This document shows, piece by piece, positions 25,962-35,006 of a DNA stretch of 64,000 nucleotides (position 1 is its first letter; the number at the start of each line of letters is the position of its first letter). Below the pieces are notes generated by a model. It did not search any database and was not told the DNA's origin. It worked only from the letters and a program-made list of their open reading frames with translations. Made by a program: the position numbers and the translations under genes. The stretch is from positions 1 through 64,000 of the forward strand of contig NZ_JAAGPI010000040.1 of the NCBI RefSeq assembly GCF_017104715.1. The letters are read 5' to 3'. The DNA is from Burkholderia sp. Ac-20365 (GTDB lineage Bacteria > Pseudomonadota > Gammaproteobacteria > Burkholderiales > Burkholderiaceae).

Positions 25962-27308
25962 TTATGGTTTCAACTGCGCGGCTGTTTCGCGCGGAGACGC
26001 TACACGATCCTCATTGCGAATGGCTTTCGCCAGCAGCGGCACCAGCGCGAGGCCGAGCACCGCAGCGACGAGAATCACCGTGAAGCCCGCATCGCTGCGG
26101 CCGGAAGATGTCTCGGCCATCCCGAACAGATATGGCCCGACAAAGCCGCCAATCAGGCCGATTGTGTTGATGAACGCGAGACCCGCTGCGGCCTGGATAC
26201 CTTGCAAGCGTTTCATCGCAATCGCCCAGTACGACGGCAGCACGCCGCCGCCGAAGAATGCCGTTACCGTGAGCAGGCCGATACGCGCAGCGGGACTCGT
26301 CACGCCAAGGTAAGCGCACGCGCCGACGATAAGCCCAGCGGTGAGCACGCCGAGAAACAGGCAATCGTTAGTCAGCCGGCGATGAATGCGCGGTAGCACC
26401 AGCACGCCAAGCAGGAACCCGAGCCCGACGCTCGCGGCGAGCAGGCCGACCAGCAGCGGCGAATCGACATGCATTTGATGGACGATCGCGGGCGCAAAGA
26501 AATACAGCCCCACGAAGGCTACCTGATTCAGAAAATAGATCAGGCCGATCAGCACGGTTGTGGGCCGCTTGAGTGCGGCAATCCAGTTCGCTGACGAGTA
26601 CTCGGCGCGTCCGTGCACGTCGATGACCGCATGCGTTTCGAGCACATCGCGCTCTTCCGCCGACAGCCACTTTGCATCACGCGGCCGCTCCGGCATCGCA
26701 AAGAACAATACGATGCCGACGATCACGCTCGGAATGCCTTCGATCATGAACATCCATTGCCAGCCGTGCAGCCCGCCGAATCCGTCCATTTGCATCAACG
26801 CGCCGCCCAGCGGACTGCCGAGCATCAAGGCGAGCGCGGGCGCGATATAGATCCAGCCGACCACGACAGGACGATCATTCGGTGCGAACCACAACGTCAC
26901 CATGTACATCAGCGCGGGGAAAAGACCTGCTTCCGCAATGCCGAGCAGCACGCGCAATACATAGAACGAAGACGGGCCCTGCACGAACATCATCGCGGTG
27001 GACAGAATGCCCCACGTCACCGCGATACGCGCAATCCAGCGTCGCGGACCGACACGGTGAGCGGCAAGATTGCTCGGCACTTCGAGCAATGCATAGCCGA
27101 GAAAGAAAATGCCCGAACCGAAGCCATATGCTGCGGCGCTAATGCCCACGTCGGCGGCAAGCTGAACTTTCGCGAGCGCGACATTGGTGCGGTCGAGAAA
27201 GGACATGAAGTAGATCGCGCACATCAGCGGGATCAGCCTGAGCATGGCCTTATGCGTGGCCAGCCGATGCAGTTGTTCGATGCGATGCTCGATGGAAGTG
27301 GTATCCAT
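25962..27308 (-). CDS. MFS transporter (ACS family)
   Basis: A 448-residue permease with the ACS-type first segment LIPLMCAIYFMSFLDRTNVALAKVQ and LGYALLEVPSNLAAHRVGPRR. It is the second gene of the BKACE operon, with GGAGACAACGTC before its ATG. It likely imports the anionic substrate whose beta-keto form is cleaved by the BKACE. The substrate is not evident. Confidence 0.89.
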   Translation of the reverse strand: MDTTSIEHRIEQLHRLATHKAMLRLIPLMCAIYFMSFLDRTNVALAKVQLAADVGISAAAYGFGSGIFFLGYALLEVPSNLAAHRVGPRRWIARIAVTWGILSTAMMFVQGPSSFYVLRVLLGIAEAGLFPALMYMVTLWFAPNDRPVVVGWIYIAPALALMLGSPLGGALMQMDGFGGLHGWQWMFMIEGIPSVIVGIVLFFAMPERPRDAKWLSAEERDVLETHAVIDVHGRAEYSSANWIAALKRPTTVLIGLIYFLNQVAFVGLYFFAPAIVHQMHVDSPLLVGLLAASVGLGFLLGVLVLPRIHRRLTNDCLFLGVLTAGLIVGACAYLGVTSPAARIGLLTVTAFFGGGVLPSYWAIAMKRLQGIQAAAGLAFINTIGLIGGFVGPYLFGMAETSSGRSDAGFTVILVAAVLGLALVPLLAKAIRNEDRVASPRETAAQLKP

Positions 27309-27359
27309 GACGTTGTCTCCAGTATCGTTCGAATAGTTTTGTGTTTTAAGCGTGCAAGC

Positions 27360-28298
27360 CTATAGCGCGATCTTGTCCGCGCCTTTCAGTCCGAGCATCT
27401 TGCGCGCCTCGGCAGGCGTGGCGATCTCGAACGACAGCTCTTCAAGAATTCGCCGGATTTTACGGACCTGTTGCGCGTTCGTCTCTGCCTTCACGCCCTT
27501 CGACAGATACACGCTGTCTTCAAGGCCCACACGCACATTGCCGCCCAGAATCGCACTCATGGTCACGAGCGGCATCTGATGCCGGCCCGCGCCGAGCACG
27601 GAGAAGTGGTAGTTTTCGCGGCCAAACAACCTGTCTGCCGTCGAACGCATGACAACCATGTTCTCCGGGTCCGTGCCCAATCCGCCGAGAATCCCGAATA
27701 CCGATTGAATGAAGAATGGCGGCTTCACAAGACCTTGCTCGACGAAATGCGCAAGGTTGTACAGATGCCCCACGTCATAGCATTCGAATTCGAAACGCGT
27801 GCCGTGTTCTCCCAGTTCCAGAAGAATGTTGCGAATGTCCTTGAAGGTATTGCGGAAGATCATGTCTTCCATACCTTCAACGTAATCCTTCTCCCAGCCG
27901 TAGCGCCACGAAGAAATCTTCGCCGCCACAGGATGAATGGAGAAGTTCATCGAGCCCATGTTCAACGAGCACATTTCGGGTTTCAGCATGCGCGGATACG
28001 CAAGACGATCTTCCAGCGTCATGCGCGTGCTGCCGCCTGTCGTGATGTTGATGACCGCATCCGTCGCTTCGGCAATCGCTGGAACGAAGGCCTTGAAAAT
28101 TTCCGGACTCGGCGTCGGGCGGCCGTCGTTGGGATCGCGCGCATGCAGGTGGATGATCGCGGCCCCGGCCTCCGCCGCTTCGATGGCCTGATCCCTGATT
28201 TGTGCGGGCGTGATGGGAAGGTGTTCGGACATCGACGGCACATGGGTTGCGCCCGTGACGGCGCACGAAATGATGACCTTGCGGCTGGTGTCGCTCAT
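27360..28298 (-). CDS. Beta-keto acid cleavage enzyme (BKACE family)
   Basis: A 312-residue TIM-barrel protein of the BKACE (former DUF849) family, whose members condense a beta-keto acid with acetyl-CoA to give acetoacetate and a new CoA ester. Zinc ligands are visible as His50 and His52 (IIHLHARDPNDGR) and Glu260 (VRVGLEDSVYL). The acceptor-binding region (SMNFS, ECYDVGHLYNLAHF) differs from what I remember of the Kce reference, so the substrate is open. The start at 28298 (MSDTSRKVIISCAVTG) is preferred over upstream in-frame starts. It leads the operon with an ACS-type carrier and two SDRs and faces an AraC-type regulator. Confidence 0.9.
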   Translation of the reverse strand: MSDTSRKVIISCAVTGATHVPSMSEHLPITPAQIRDQAIEAAEAGAAIIHLHARDPNDGRPTPSPEIFKAFVPAIAEATDAVINITTGGSTRMTLEDRLAYPRMLKPEMCSLNMGSMNFSIHPVAAKISSWRYGWEKDYVEGMEDMIFRNTFKDIRNILLELGEHGTRFEFECYDVGHLYNLAHFVEQGLVKPPFFIQSVFGILGGLGTDPENMVVMRSTADRLFGRENYHFSVLGAGRHQMPLVTMSAILGGNVRVGLEDSVYLSKGVKAETNAQQVRKIRRILEELSFEIATPAEARKMLGLKGADKIAL

Positions 28299-28516
28299 TG
28301 CAAATTCCTGATCTGTCCGGCGTGCGCGGCGCTGCGCCGCTGCGCGCTGACATAGCACCGCGCACGCTGTCTCCGAGGTTGTATCGATGCGTTGGCCCGG
28401 CTTACCTGTTAAAGGCGCAACGCTTGTGAATACCCATCTTAGTGGGATACGATGGCGCCCGTAAGGTCATTTCCGGACACGAGGATGTCTTCGAAGGACA
28501 TTCTTTTGGAGCTTGC

Positions 28517-29542
28517 ATGGCGTCGACTCGCCCCCCGATCAACGAGCGCATTTACGCGCCGTACAAAATCGCCGCCCTCGTCGAAGTGCTGGCGGAGCAA
28601 GGCATTGCGCCCGAAGACAGCCTGAAGGGAAGCGGCCTGAGCCTCGATCAGCTGAATGACGCGTCAGTCATGACGTCGGTCCGCCAGTACGCGATCGTGG
28701 CCCGCAACGCGGTGGTGCTGTCGTCCGATCCCGCCACGCCGTTCAAGGTCGGCTCGCGCCTGCATCTGTCCGCGTATGGGATGTATGGCTACGCGTTGAT
28801 GTCGTGTCTTTCGTTGCGCGATTACTTCCGCTTCGGCGTCAAATACCATGGTCTCGCAACACCGACCGTGACGATCGAATGGACCGAGTATCCGGACAAA
28901 GCGGTGTGGACCTTTCCGGATGCTTTTGTTTCGAGTCCTTCGCGCGAGTTGCGTGAATTCATCATCGAGCAGCAGTTTACGCAGCACGTCACGCATCTTC
29001 AGGATGTCGCCGGACATAGCTGTCCACCGCTCGAGGCGCGCTTTTCGTATCCGGCGCCCGCTCATGCCAATCTTTATCAGCAGTATCTGGGCTGCCCGTG
29101 TGTGTTCGACGCACCGCAATGCGAACTCATTTATGACAGCGCGATACTGAACCAGAAGCCGCAACTCGCGCATCAACTCACTGCAACGCTGTTGCAGGAA
29201 ACCTGCGACCGGCTGATCGGGCAGGCGAAGACATCAGTGGGAACGTCCGGCGAGGTCTATCAGATCCTGATGAGCACGCCCGGCGTTTTTCCCGGCATGG
29301 AAGAAGTGGCGACGCGGCTCAATATGACCAGCCGTACCTTGCGACGGCATCTCGAAGCGGAAGCGACATCGTTTGCTGCAATCGTAGATGATGTGCGTTG
29401 CTCGCTCGCGCTCGAATATCTTCAAACGACGAAGATGAGCACCGAGGATGTCGCGATGCTGCTAGGCTTCAGCGACGCAGCAAACTTTCGCCGCGCGTTG
29501 AAGCGGTGGACAGGGAAAGGGCCGGGAGAGTTGAGGAAATAG
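28517..29542 (+). CDS. AraC-family transcriptional regulator (OruR/ArgR-like arrangement)
   Basis: A 341-residue protein with a long N-terminal Arabinose_bd-type domain (residues 1-200, KIAALVEVLAEQGIAPEDSLKGSGL) and a C-terminal AraC DNA-binding domain with LNMTSRTLRRHLEAEATSF and DVAMLLGFSDAANFRRALKRWTG in its two helix-turn-helix units. The start at 28517 follows TTTGGAGCTTGC. It diverges from the BKACE operon, and regulators of this architecture often activate carnitine, choline or amino-acid catabolic operons; control of the BKACE operon is therefore likely. It ends 2 bases before a convergent LysR gene. Confidence 0.88.
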   Translation: MASTRPPINERIYAPYKIAALVEVLAEQGIAPEDSLKGSGLSLDQLNDASVMTSVRQYAIVARNAVVLSSDPATPFKVGSRLHLSAYGMYGYALMSCLSLRDYFRFGVKYHGLATPTVTIEWTEYPDKAVWTFPDAFVSSPSRELREFIIEQQFTQHVTHLQDVAGHSCPPLEARFSYPAPAHANLYQQYLGCPCVFDAPQCELIYDSAILNQKPQLAHQLTATLLQETCDRLIGQAKTSVGTSGEVYQILMSTPGVFPGMEEVATRLNMTSRTLRRHLEAEATSFAAIVDDVRCSLALEYLQTTKMSTEDVAMLLGFSDAANFRRALKRWTGKGPGELRK

Positions 29543-29544
29543 CG

Positions 29545-30492
29545 CTACGCACCGGCATCCGCAACGGCTATTCCAAGCTCTTGCGCATACGCGGCCAGTT
29601 CAGCGCCGACATGCGTTTTCAACATGTCGATAAAGCGTTTGATCTTCGCATCCACGAACTGTCGCGACGAGTACATTGCATATACGCTGCGCTCACAGGT
29701 GTGATACTGCGGCAATACGCGCACAAGCTTGCCGTCGCGCAAATCGTCGATAGCGGAAAACGCGGCCAGCAAGCCGATTCCAGCGCCGTCGCGCAGCGCA
29801 ACGCCCATTGCCTCCATATCGTTTACGCTGAAATGCGGCCCTGCCGGGCGATACGCTGCATTCCCCTGGGTGCTTTCAAGCTGCCATTCGTCGGGCGCGT
29901 AATCGACGGTACCTAACAGGATGCACGTGTGATCGGCCAGATCTTCGGGACGCTCCGGTGCGGGATGCTTCTCGAGATAAGCGGGCGACGCAGCCAGCAC
30001 ACAATGACTCGCGCCGATTCGCTGGCTCACGTAGGCCGAATCAGGCAACGCGCGCGCAATCACAACCGCGAGATCCAGTTGTTCTTCTAGCAGATTCGGC
30101 ATACGTTGCGACAGCAACAGATCGACCGATACATCGGGATAAGCGTCGCGGTAAGCGAGCACCGCACGCGTGATCAACTGACGGCCAAGACCCGGCACGG
30201 CATGCACACGCAGCGTGCCGCGCGGTTCGAGCAGCGCGTCGCGCGCCTCCGCTTCGGCGTGTTCCAGATCGGCGAGGATCGCGATACTGCGCTCGTAAAA
30301 GCGCCGCCCCGCGTCGGTGATGACGAGACGCCGCGTCGAACGCTGCATCAAACGCGTATTGAGGCCTTCTTCGAGCACCGAAACGGCGCGTGACACATTA
30401 CCCACCGTCGTGTCGAGATGATTCGCGACCGCCGTGAAGCTTCCCATTTCGACGACCTTCGCGAACACCGACATGTTGTAAAGCTTGTCCAT
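29545..30492 (-). CDS. LysR-family transcriptional regulator
   Basis: A 315-residue LysR protein of the same subgroup as the one at 22414, with MDKLYNMSVFAKVVEMGSFTAVANHLDTTVGNVSRAVSVLE as its winged helix and the effector domain from about residue 92. The gene diverges from the semialdehyde dehydrogenase operon at 30857 over a 364-base region that contains two inverted repeats. Regulation of that operon is the simplest inference. Confidence 0.87.
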   Translation of the reverse strand: MDKLYNMSVFAKVVEMGSFTAVANHLDTTVGNVSRAVSVLEEGLNTRLMQRSTRRLVITDAGRRFYERSIAILADLEHAEAEARDALLEPRGTLRVHAVPGLGRQLITRAVLAYRDAYPDVSVDLLLSQRMPNLLEEQLDLAVVIARALPDSAYVSQRIGASHCVLAASPAYLEKHPAPERPEDLADHTCILLGTVDYAPDEWQLESTQGNAAYRPAGPHFSVNDMEAMGVALRDGAGIGLLAAFSAIDDLRDGKLVRVLPQYHTCERSVYAMYSSRQFVDAKIKRFIDMLKTHVGAELAAYAQELGIAVADAGA

Positions 30493-30523
30493 TCCACCCG
30501 ACCTCGCTGATCTTTCATTGTTC

Positions 30524-30553
30524 TTCCGGAGCGTATTTCAGCCCGCTCCGGAA
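30524..30553 (-). promoter_or_regulatory. Strong inverted repeat in the LysR leader
   Basis: TTCCGGAGCG and CGCTCCGGAA are perfect 10-bp arms around 10 bases, 32-61 bases upstream of the LysR ATG. It could be a leader hairpin or an autoregulatory site. Confidence 0.4.
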
Positions 30554-30663
30554 CGCCCGGCGTCTGCGCAAGCCGCATCATGACACGCGAGAGTCTTATC
30601 CTGCAGTCGTCAGGTCGGTAATGCACGACCGTTCTATTCACGATTCAGGATTTTCCCTCCAGC

Positions 30664-30682
30664 GGAAAGATTGATTCTTTCC
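30664..30682. promoter_or_regulatory. Candidate operator GGAAAGA-N5-TCTTTCC
   Basis: Perfect 7-bp arms around TTGAT lie midway between the divergent LysR and semialdehyde dehydrogenase genes. The symmetry and spacing fit a dimeric activator site. Confidence 0.4.
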
Positions 30683-30856
30683 CGCCCCACTAAAAGCGCT
30701 CGCGCTTCACGCATAGACTTCGTTCCGTAGTCAGGCACTCGTTAGACGCTTCGCTGAGCCATCCGATATTCGAAACCCTGGCGCGGCATTCACGACGGCA
30801 ACGAGACGTCCACTTACTCCGGATAACGAAATATTCATAAAGCACAGGTGCATATC

Positions 30857-32293
30857 ATGAACGCAACTTACGATCCGCTTTATCTCTTCATCGACGGCGA
30901 ATGGATCGCCGCCAGCCAGCGCGCAACGGCGTCCGTCGTCAATCCCGCTACGGAGCGCGAACTGGGCCGTGTGCCGCTCGCCACATCCGCCGATCTCGAT
31001 CGCGCACTGGTCGCCTCGCAACGCGCTTTCGACGTCTGGCGCAACACCGTGCCCGCCGAACGCGCCCGCGTCCTCAAGCGCGCCGCCGATCTGATCCGCG
31101 AACGCGCGCCGCATATCGCCCAACTGATGACGCTCGAAGAAGGCAAGCCGCTCGCGGAAAGCAGCGACGAAGTGTTGCGCGCCGCCGAGTATTTCGAATG
31201 GTTCGCCGAAGAAGCACGTCGCATCGACGGCCGCGTCGTGCCGTCGAATCGCCCCGGCGTGCAACAGCTTGTGAAGAAGCAGGCAATCGGACCGGTCGCT
31301 GCCTTCACGCCGTGGAATTTCCCTGCCATCACACCGGCGCGCAAGCTTTCTGCGGCGCTTGCGGCGGGTTGCAGCGTCATCATCAAGCCGGGCGAGGAAA
31401 GCCCCGCGACGGCACTCGCGCTGACCCGCGCGCTCGACGATGCCGGTCTGCCCAAAGGCGTGCTGCAAGTCGTATTCGGCGTGCCTGACGAAGTGTCGAA
31501 GCAATTGATCGCATCGCCCGTGATCCGCAAGGTCACCTTCACGGGATCGGTGCCGATCGGCCGCCTGCTGTCGGCGCGCGCCGCCGAAGGCGTCAAGCCG
31601 ATCACGCTGGAACTCGGCGGCCACGGCCCTGTGCTCGTATTCGAAGACGCCGAGGTCGAAAAAGCCGCCGTCGAAGGCGCGGCGAACCGTTTCCGCGGTA
31701 CCGGCCAGATCTGCATTTCGTCGACGCGTTTTCTGATCCAGCGCGGCGTCTATGACGTGTTCGTCGAGCATTTTGTACGTGCGGCAAACGCACTGAAAGT
31801 CGGCGATGGCATCGAAGCGGGCACTCAGGTCGGGCCGCTCGCGAACGCACGCCAGCTCGCCAAGATGGAAGAACTGGTCGCCGATGCAGTGGCGCGCGGC
31901 GCAAAGGTGCTCGCGGGCGGCAAACGTATCGATCGCGAAGGCTTCTTCTTCGAGCCCACGGTACTCGCCGATGTGCCGATGGACGCTCGCGTGATGCGTG
32001 AAGAACCGTTCGGCCCGATTGCCGTGCTGATGCCGTTCGACACCCTCACTGACGGACTCGCCGAAGCAAACCGCCTGCCCTATGGCCTCTCAGCCTACGC
32101 ATTCACGCAAAGCGCACGCACCGCTATCGACGTCGCCGACGGACTCGAAGCCGGCATGATCGGCATCAACCAGTATCGGATCATCGCGACGGAACTGCCG
32201 TTTGGCGGCATGAAGGAAAGCGGGCATGGCTCGGAAGGCGGCACCGAAGGCATCGAGTACTACCTCACGCGCAAGTTCATCAGCCAGGCATAA
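30857..32293 (+). CDS. NAD(P)-dependent succinate-semialdehyde-type dehydrogenase (GabD-like)
   Basis: A 478-residue aldehyde dehydrogenase with Asn154 (TPWNFPAI), Glu252 (LELGGHGPVLVF) and Cys286 (GTGQICISSTRF). These motif forms and the opening YLFIDGEWIAAS are those of the GabD/glutarate-semialdehyde group. The start at 30857 (MNATYDP) is an ATG; a GTG 9 bases upstream is in frame. It begins a plus-strand operon with a carboxymuconolactone-decarboxylase-like gene 13 bases downstream and a quinone reductase. The physiological aldehyde is not indicated. Confidence 0.88.
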   Translation: MNATYDPLYLFIDGEWIAASQRATASVVNPATERELGRVPLATSADLDRALVASQRAFDVWRNTVPAERARVLKRAADLIRERAPHIAQLMTLEEGKPLAESSDEVLRAAEYFEWFAEEARRIDGRVVPSNRPGVQQLVKKQAIGPVAAFTPWNFPAITPARKLSAALAAGCSVIIKPGEESPATALALTRALDDAGLPKGVLQVVFGVPDEVSKQLIASPVIRKVTFTGSVPIGRLLSARAAEGVKPITLELGGHGPVLVFEDAEVEKAAVEGAANRFRGTGQICISSTRFLIQRGVYDVFVEHFVRAANALKVGDGIEAGTQVGPLANARQLAKMEELVADAVARGAKVLAGGKRIDREGFFFEPTVLADVPMDARVMREEPFGPIAVLMPFDTLTDGLAEANRLPYGLSAYAFTQSARTAIDVADGLEAGMIGINQYRIIATELPFGGMKESGHGSEGGTEGIEYYLTRKFISQA

Positions 32294-32306
32294 AAGGAGC
32301 GCAGCC

Positions 32307-32678
32307 ATGTCACACACCGATTTCAGCAGCCCGCGCGAAGCCGCGCGCGCCTTTACGCCGAAGCTCGCGGCGTTCGTCGACAGCACGCTTTATCCGCAGA
32401 TCTGGAACGACCCGGCGCTCGCACTGCGCGACCGCAGTCTGATCACGGTCGCCGCGCTGATCGCAGGCGGTCATCTCGACGAATTGCCCGCGCATCTGCG
32501 CCGCGCGGTGAGCAACGGCGTCACGCACGATGAACTGTCAGCCGCGATCACGCATCTCGCGTTCTACGCGGGCTTTCCAGCGGCCATTTCAGCGTCTGCG
32601 GTCGCGCAGTCCACGCTCGCCGATCAACATGACATCGACCGCGACGCAGCGCGTGCAACGAAGGAATCGCAATCATGA
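32307..32678 (+). CDS. Carboxymuconolactone decarboxylase family protein
   Basis: A 123-residue helical protein with the CMD pattern: WNDPALALRDRSLITVAALIAGGHLDELPAHLRRA, then NGVTHDELSAAITHLAFYAGFPAAISA with the conserved His. It lacks the CxxC of AhpD, so it is unlikely to be a thiol peroxidase; gamma-carboxymuconolactone decarboxylase itself or an unclassified relative is closer. AGGAGCGCAGCC precedes the ATG and the gene overlaps the quinone reductase by 4 bases (ATGA). Confidence 0.85.
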   Translation: MSHTDFSSPREAARAFTPKLAAFVDSTLYPQIWNDPALALRDRSLITVAALIAGGHLDELPAHLRRAVSNGVTHDELSAAITHLAFYAGFPAAISASAVAQSTLADQHDIDRDAARATKESQS

Positions 32679-33661
32679 AAGCCATCGCATTCGAACAGTT
32701 CGGTGAAGCCGACGTGCTTCAACTCGCCGACGCACCCGCACCCGAAGTGCGCCCCACCGATCTGCTGGTGCGCGTACACGCCGCGGGCGTGAACCGCGCC
32801 GACCTCACCCACCGGCACGGCGGCTACGGACGGCCGAACTTCGGTGACTCGACCATCATGGGCCTCGAAATAGCCGGCGAAGTGATCGAAACGGGCCGCG
32901 ACACGCAGGGATACAAGGTAGGCGATCGCGTGATGGGCGTAGTCGGCGGCGGCGCTTACGCGGAACTCGCGCGTATCGACTGGCGCATGGCCATGCCGAT
33001 TCCCGCGTCGCTCGACTACGTGCATGCCGCGGCGATTCCCGAAGTATTTGTCACCGCTCATGAGGCAATGCTGCATCTGGGCAATCTGCGCCGCGGCGAC
33101 TCGGTGCTGATTCACGCCGCAGCGGGCGGTGTCGGCTCGGCGGCGGTACAACTGGCCTATGCGACAGGCGCACGCGTGTTCGCGACAGCCGAAGGAAGCA
33201 AGCTCGAACGCATCTCGCAACTGGGCGCCGATGTCGTGATCGACTATCGCAGCGAGGATTTCGCCGAAGTCATCGCAAAGCGCACGGAAGGCCGCGGCGT
33301 CGATGTCGTGATCGACTTCGTGGGCGCGCCGTATTTCGCGCGCAATCTGGCGTCGCTTGCCAACGGCGGGCGGCTGATTCAGGTCGGCATTCTCGGCGGC
33401 GGCGGACACGTTTCCGCTTCGCTGGACGATATCCTTTATCGACATCTTCAGATCAAGGGAACCGTGATGAAGTCCCGCCCGCAGGAAGAAAAGCATGCAA
33501 TGGTGCAGCGTTTTCGCGAGCACTGGCTCGATCGGTTCGAAGGCGGCGCGAGCCTCGAACCCGTTGTCGACAGCACGTTTGCGCTCGCGCGCGCAGCGGA
33601 CGCGCATCGGCGCATGGAGTCGTCGGCGAACGTCGGGAAGATCATCCTGACCATGCAGTGA
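32675..33661 (+). CDS. NADPH:quinone oxidoreductase-like MDR protein
   Basis: A 328-residue zinc-free medium-chain reductase. The N-terminal catalytic domain lacks the zinc cysteines and has AAGVNRADLTHRHGGYG; the nucleotide domain has HAAAGGVGSAAVQLA at about residues 148-162 and ends GKIILTM. The family reduces quinones or enones with NADPH. It is translationally coupled to the CMD-like gene by ATGA, forming a three-gene operon with the semialdehyde dehydrogenase. Confidence 0.88.
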   Translation: MKAIAFEQFGEADVLQLADAPAPEVRPTDLLVRVHAAGVNRADLTHRHGGYGRPNFGDSTIMGLEIAGEVIETGRDTQGYKVGDRVMGVVGGGAYAELARIDWRMAMPIPASLDYVHAAAIPEVFVTAHEAMLHLGNLRRGDSVLIHAAAGGVGSAAVQLAYATGARVFATAEGSKLERISQLGADVVIDYRSEDFAEVIAKRTEGRGVDVVIDFVGAPYFARNLASLANGGRLIQVGILGGGGHVSASLDDILYRHLQIKGTVMKSRPQEEKHAMVQRFREHWLDRFEGGASLEPVVDSTFALARAADAHRRMESSANVGKIILTMQ

Positions 33662-33686
33662 TCGACTCGTCGAGCGGACCGATGAG

Positions 33687-33707
33687 ATGCACTCGATACT
33701 CGTGCAT
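33687..33707. promoter_or_regulatory. Inverted repeat upstream of the formate dehydrogenase gene
   Basis: ATGCAC and GTGCAT arms around 9 bases, about 83 bases before the formate dehydrogenase start. Short arms make this a weak operator candidate. Confidence 0.25.
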
Positions 33708-33789
33708 ATTCGAAAGACGCCATCGACCAGTCGGAGTTGAATGAGGACCCTGACGCGCGACATGCGCTCACCGTCCTCGAGGAACTGGC

Positions 33790-34950
33790 ATGGCAAAAGT
33801 ATTGTGTGTTCTCTACCCAGACCCCGTAACGGGCTATCCGCCCGCTTATGTGCGTGACGACATTCCCGTCATCACTCACTACCCGAACGGTCAAACGGTG
33901 CCGTCTCCGCAAGGGCCGCTCGGCTTCAAGCCGGGCGAACTCGTAGGCTGCGTGTCTGGCGAACTGGGCCTGCGCAGCTATCTGGAAGCGCACGGTCACG
34001 AACTCGTCGTGACGAGCGACAAGGACGGCGCGGATTCCACCTTCGACAAACATCTGGTCGATGCCGACGTCGTGATTTCGCAGCCCTTCTGGCCCGCGTA
34101 TCTGACGGCGGAGCGGATTGCCAAAGCGAAGAAGCTCAAGCTCGCGCTGACGGCGGGCATCGGTTCGGATCACGTCGATCTGAAGGCGGCTGCGGCACAT
34201 GGCGTCACGGTCGCCGAAGAAACCTTCTCGAACAGCATCAGCGTCGCCGAGCATGTGGTGATGATGGTGCTGTCGCTGGTACGAAACTATCTTCCGTCGC
34301 ATCAGTATGCGGTGAATGGCGGCTGGAATATCGCCGATTGCGTGAGCCGCAGCTACGACCTCGAAGGGATGCATTTCGGCACGCTTGGCGCAGGGCGAAT
34401 CGGCCTCGCCGTGTTGCGTCGACTCAAGCCGTTCGATGTCAAGCTGCACTATCACCAGCGCCATCGTCTCGCAGCCGAAGTCGAAGCGGAACTCGGCCTG
34501 ATTCATCACGAAACACCGGAAGATCTCGTCAAGGTCTGCGACGTCATCAATCTGCAGATGCCGCTTTATCCGTCCACAGAAGGCTTTTTCAACGAGCGGA
34601 TGTTGGGCCTCATGAAGCGCGGCGCGTATCTGATCAACACTGCGCGCGGCGCGCTGTGCGACCGCGATGCCATCGTAAAAGCACTGCAATCCGGACAACT
34701 GGCGGGTTATGCGGGCGATGTGTGGTTTCCGCAACCGGCGCCTGTCGATCATCCGTGGCGCACGATGCCGTACAACGGCATGACGCCGCATATCTCCGGT
34801 AGTTCGCTGTCGGGTCAGGCGCGTTACGCTGCGGGCACGCTCGAAATTCTGCAGTGCTTCTTCGAAGGACGGCCAATCCGCCCTGAGTATCTGATCGTGG
34901 ACGGCGGCAACCTGGCGGGAACGGGCGCGAGTTCGTATAAGTTGAGCTGA
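33790..34950 (+). CDS. fdh: Formate dehydrogenase, NAD(P)-dependent, metal-free
   Basis: A 386-residue D-2-hydroxyacid-dehydrogenase-fold enzyme that converts formate to CO2. It aligns by eye with the Pseudomonas sp. 101 enzyme, offset by 2: Asn148 (SNSISVAEH), Arg286 (NTARG), Asp310, Gln315 (WFPQPAP) and His334 (TPHISG) are all present. At the cofactor-selecting end of strand 2 the NAD-type Asp221 of the Pseudomonas enzyme is Gln223 here (HYHQRHRL), as in the NADP-preferring Burkholderia stabilis enzyme. NADP+ use is therefore predicted, so the enzyme would supply NADPH. GAGGAACTGGC precedes the ATG. It is probably transcribed alone. Confidence 0.93.
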   Translation: MAKVLCVLYPDPVTGYPPAYVRDDIPVITHYPNGQTVPSPQGPLGFKPGELVGCVSGELGLRSYLEAHGHELVVTSDKDGADSTFDKHLVDADVVISQPFWPAYLTAERIAKAKKLKLALTAGIGSDHVDLKAAAAHGVTVAEETFSNSISVAEHVVMMVLSLVRNYLPSHQYAVNGGWNIADCVSRSYDLEGMHFGTLGAGRIGLAVLRRLKPFDVKLHYHQRHRLAAEVEAELGLIHHETPEDLVKVCDVINLQMPLYPSTEGFFNERMLGLMKRGAYLINTARGALCDRDAIVKALQSGQLAGYAGDVWFPQPAPVDHPWRTMPYNGMTPHISGSSLSGQARYAAGTLEILQCFFEGRPIRPEYLIVDGGNLAGTGASSYKLS

Positions 34951-35006
34951 CCGCTCGCATGCGTCACGCAATCCGGGGCCTGCGCGGCGACGCTTCGCGC
35001 AAGCCG

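Larger units (their letters stand above)
30493..30856. other. 364-base divergent regulatory region
   Basis: No coding frame with family sequence. It contains a perfect 10-bp hairpin repeat (30524-30553) near the LysR start and a 7-5-7 inverted repeat (30664-30682). Promoters of both divergent genes must lie here; I cannot fix their boxes with confidence. Confidence 0.5.
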
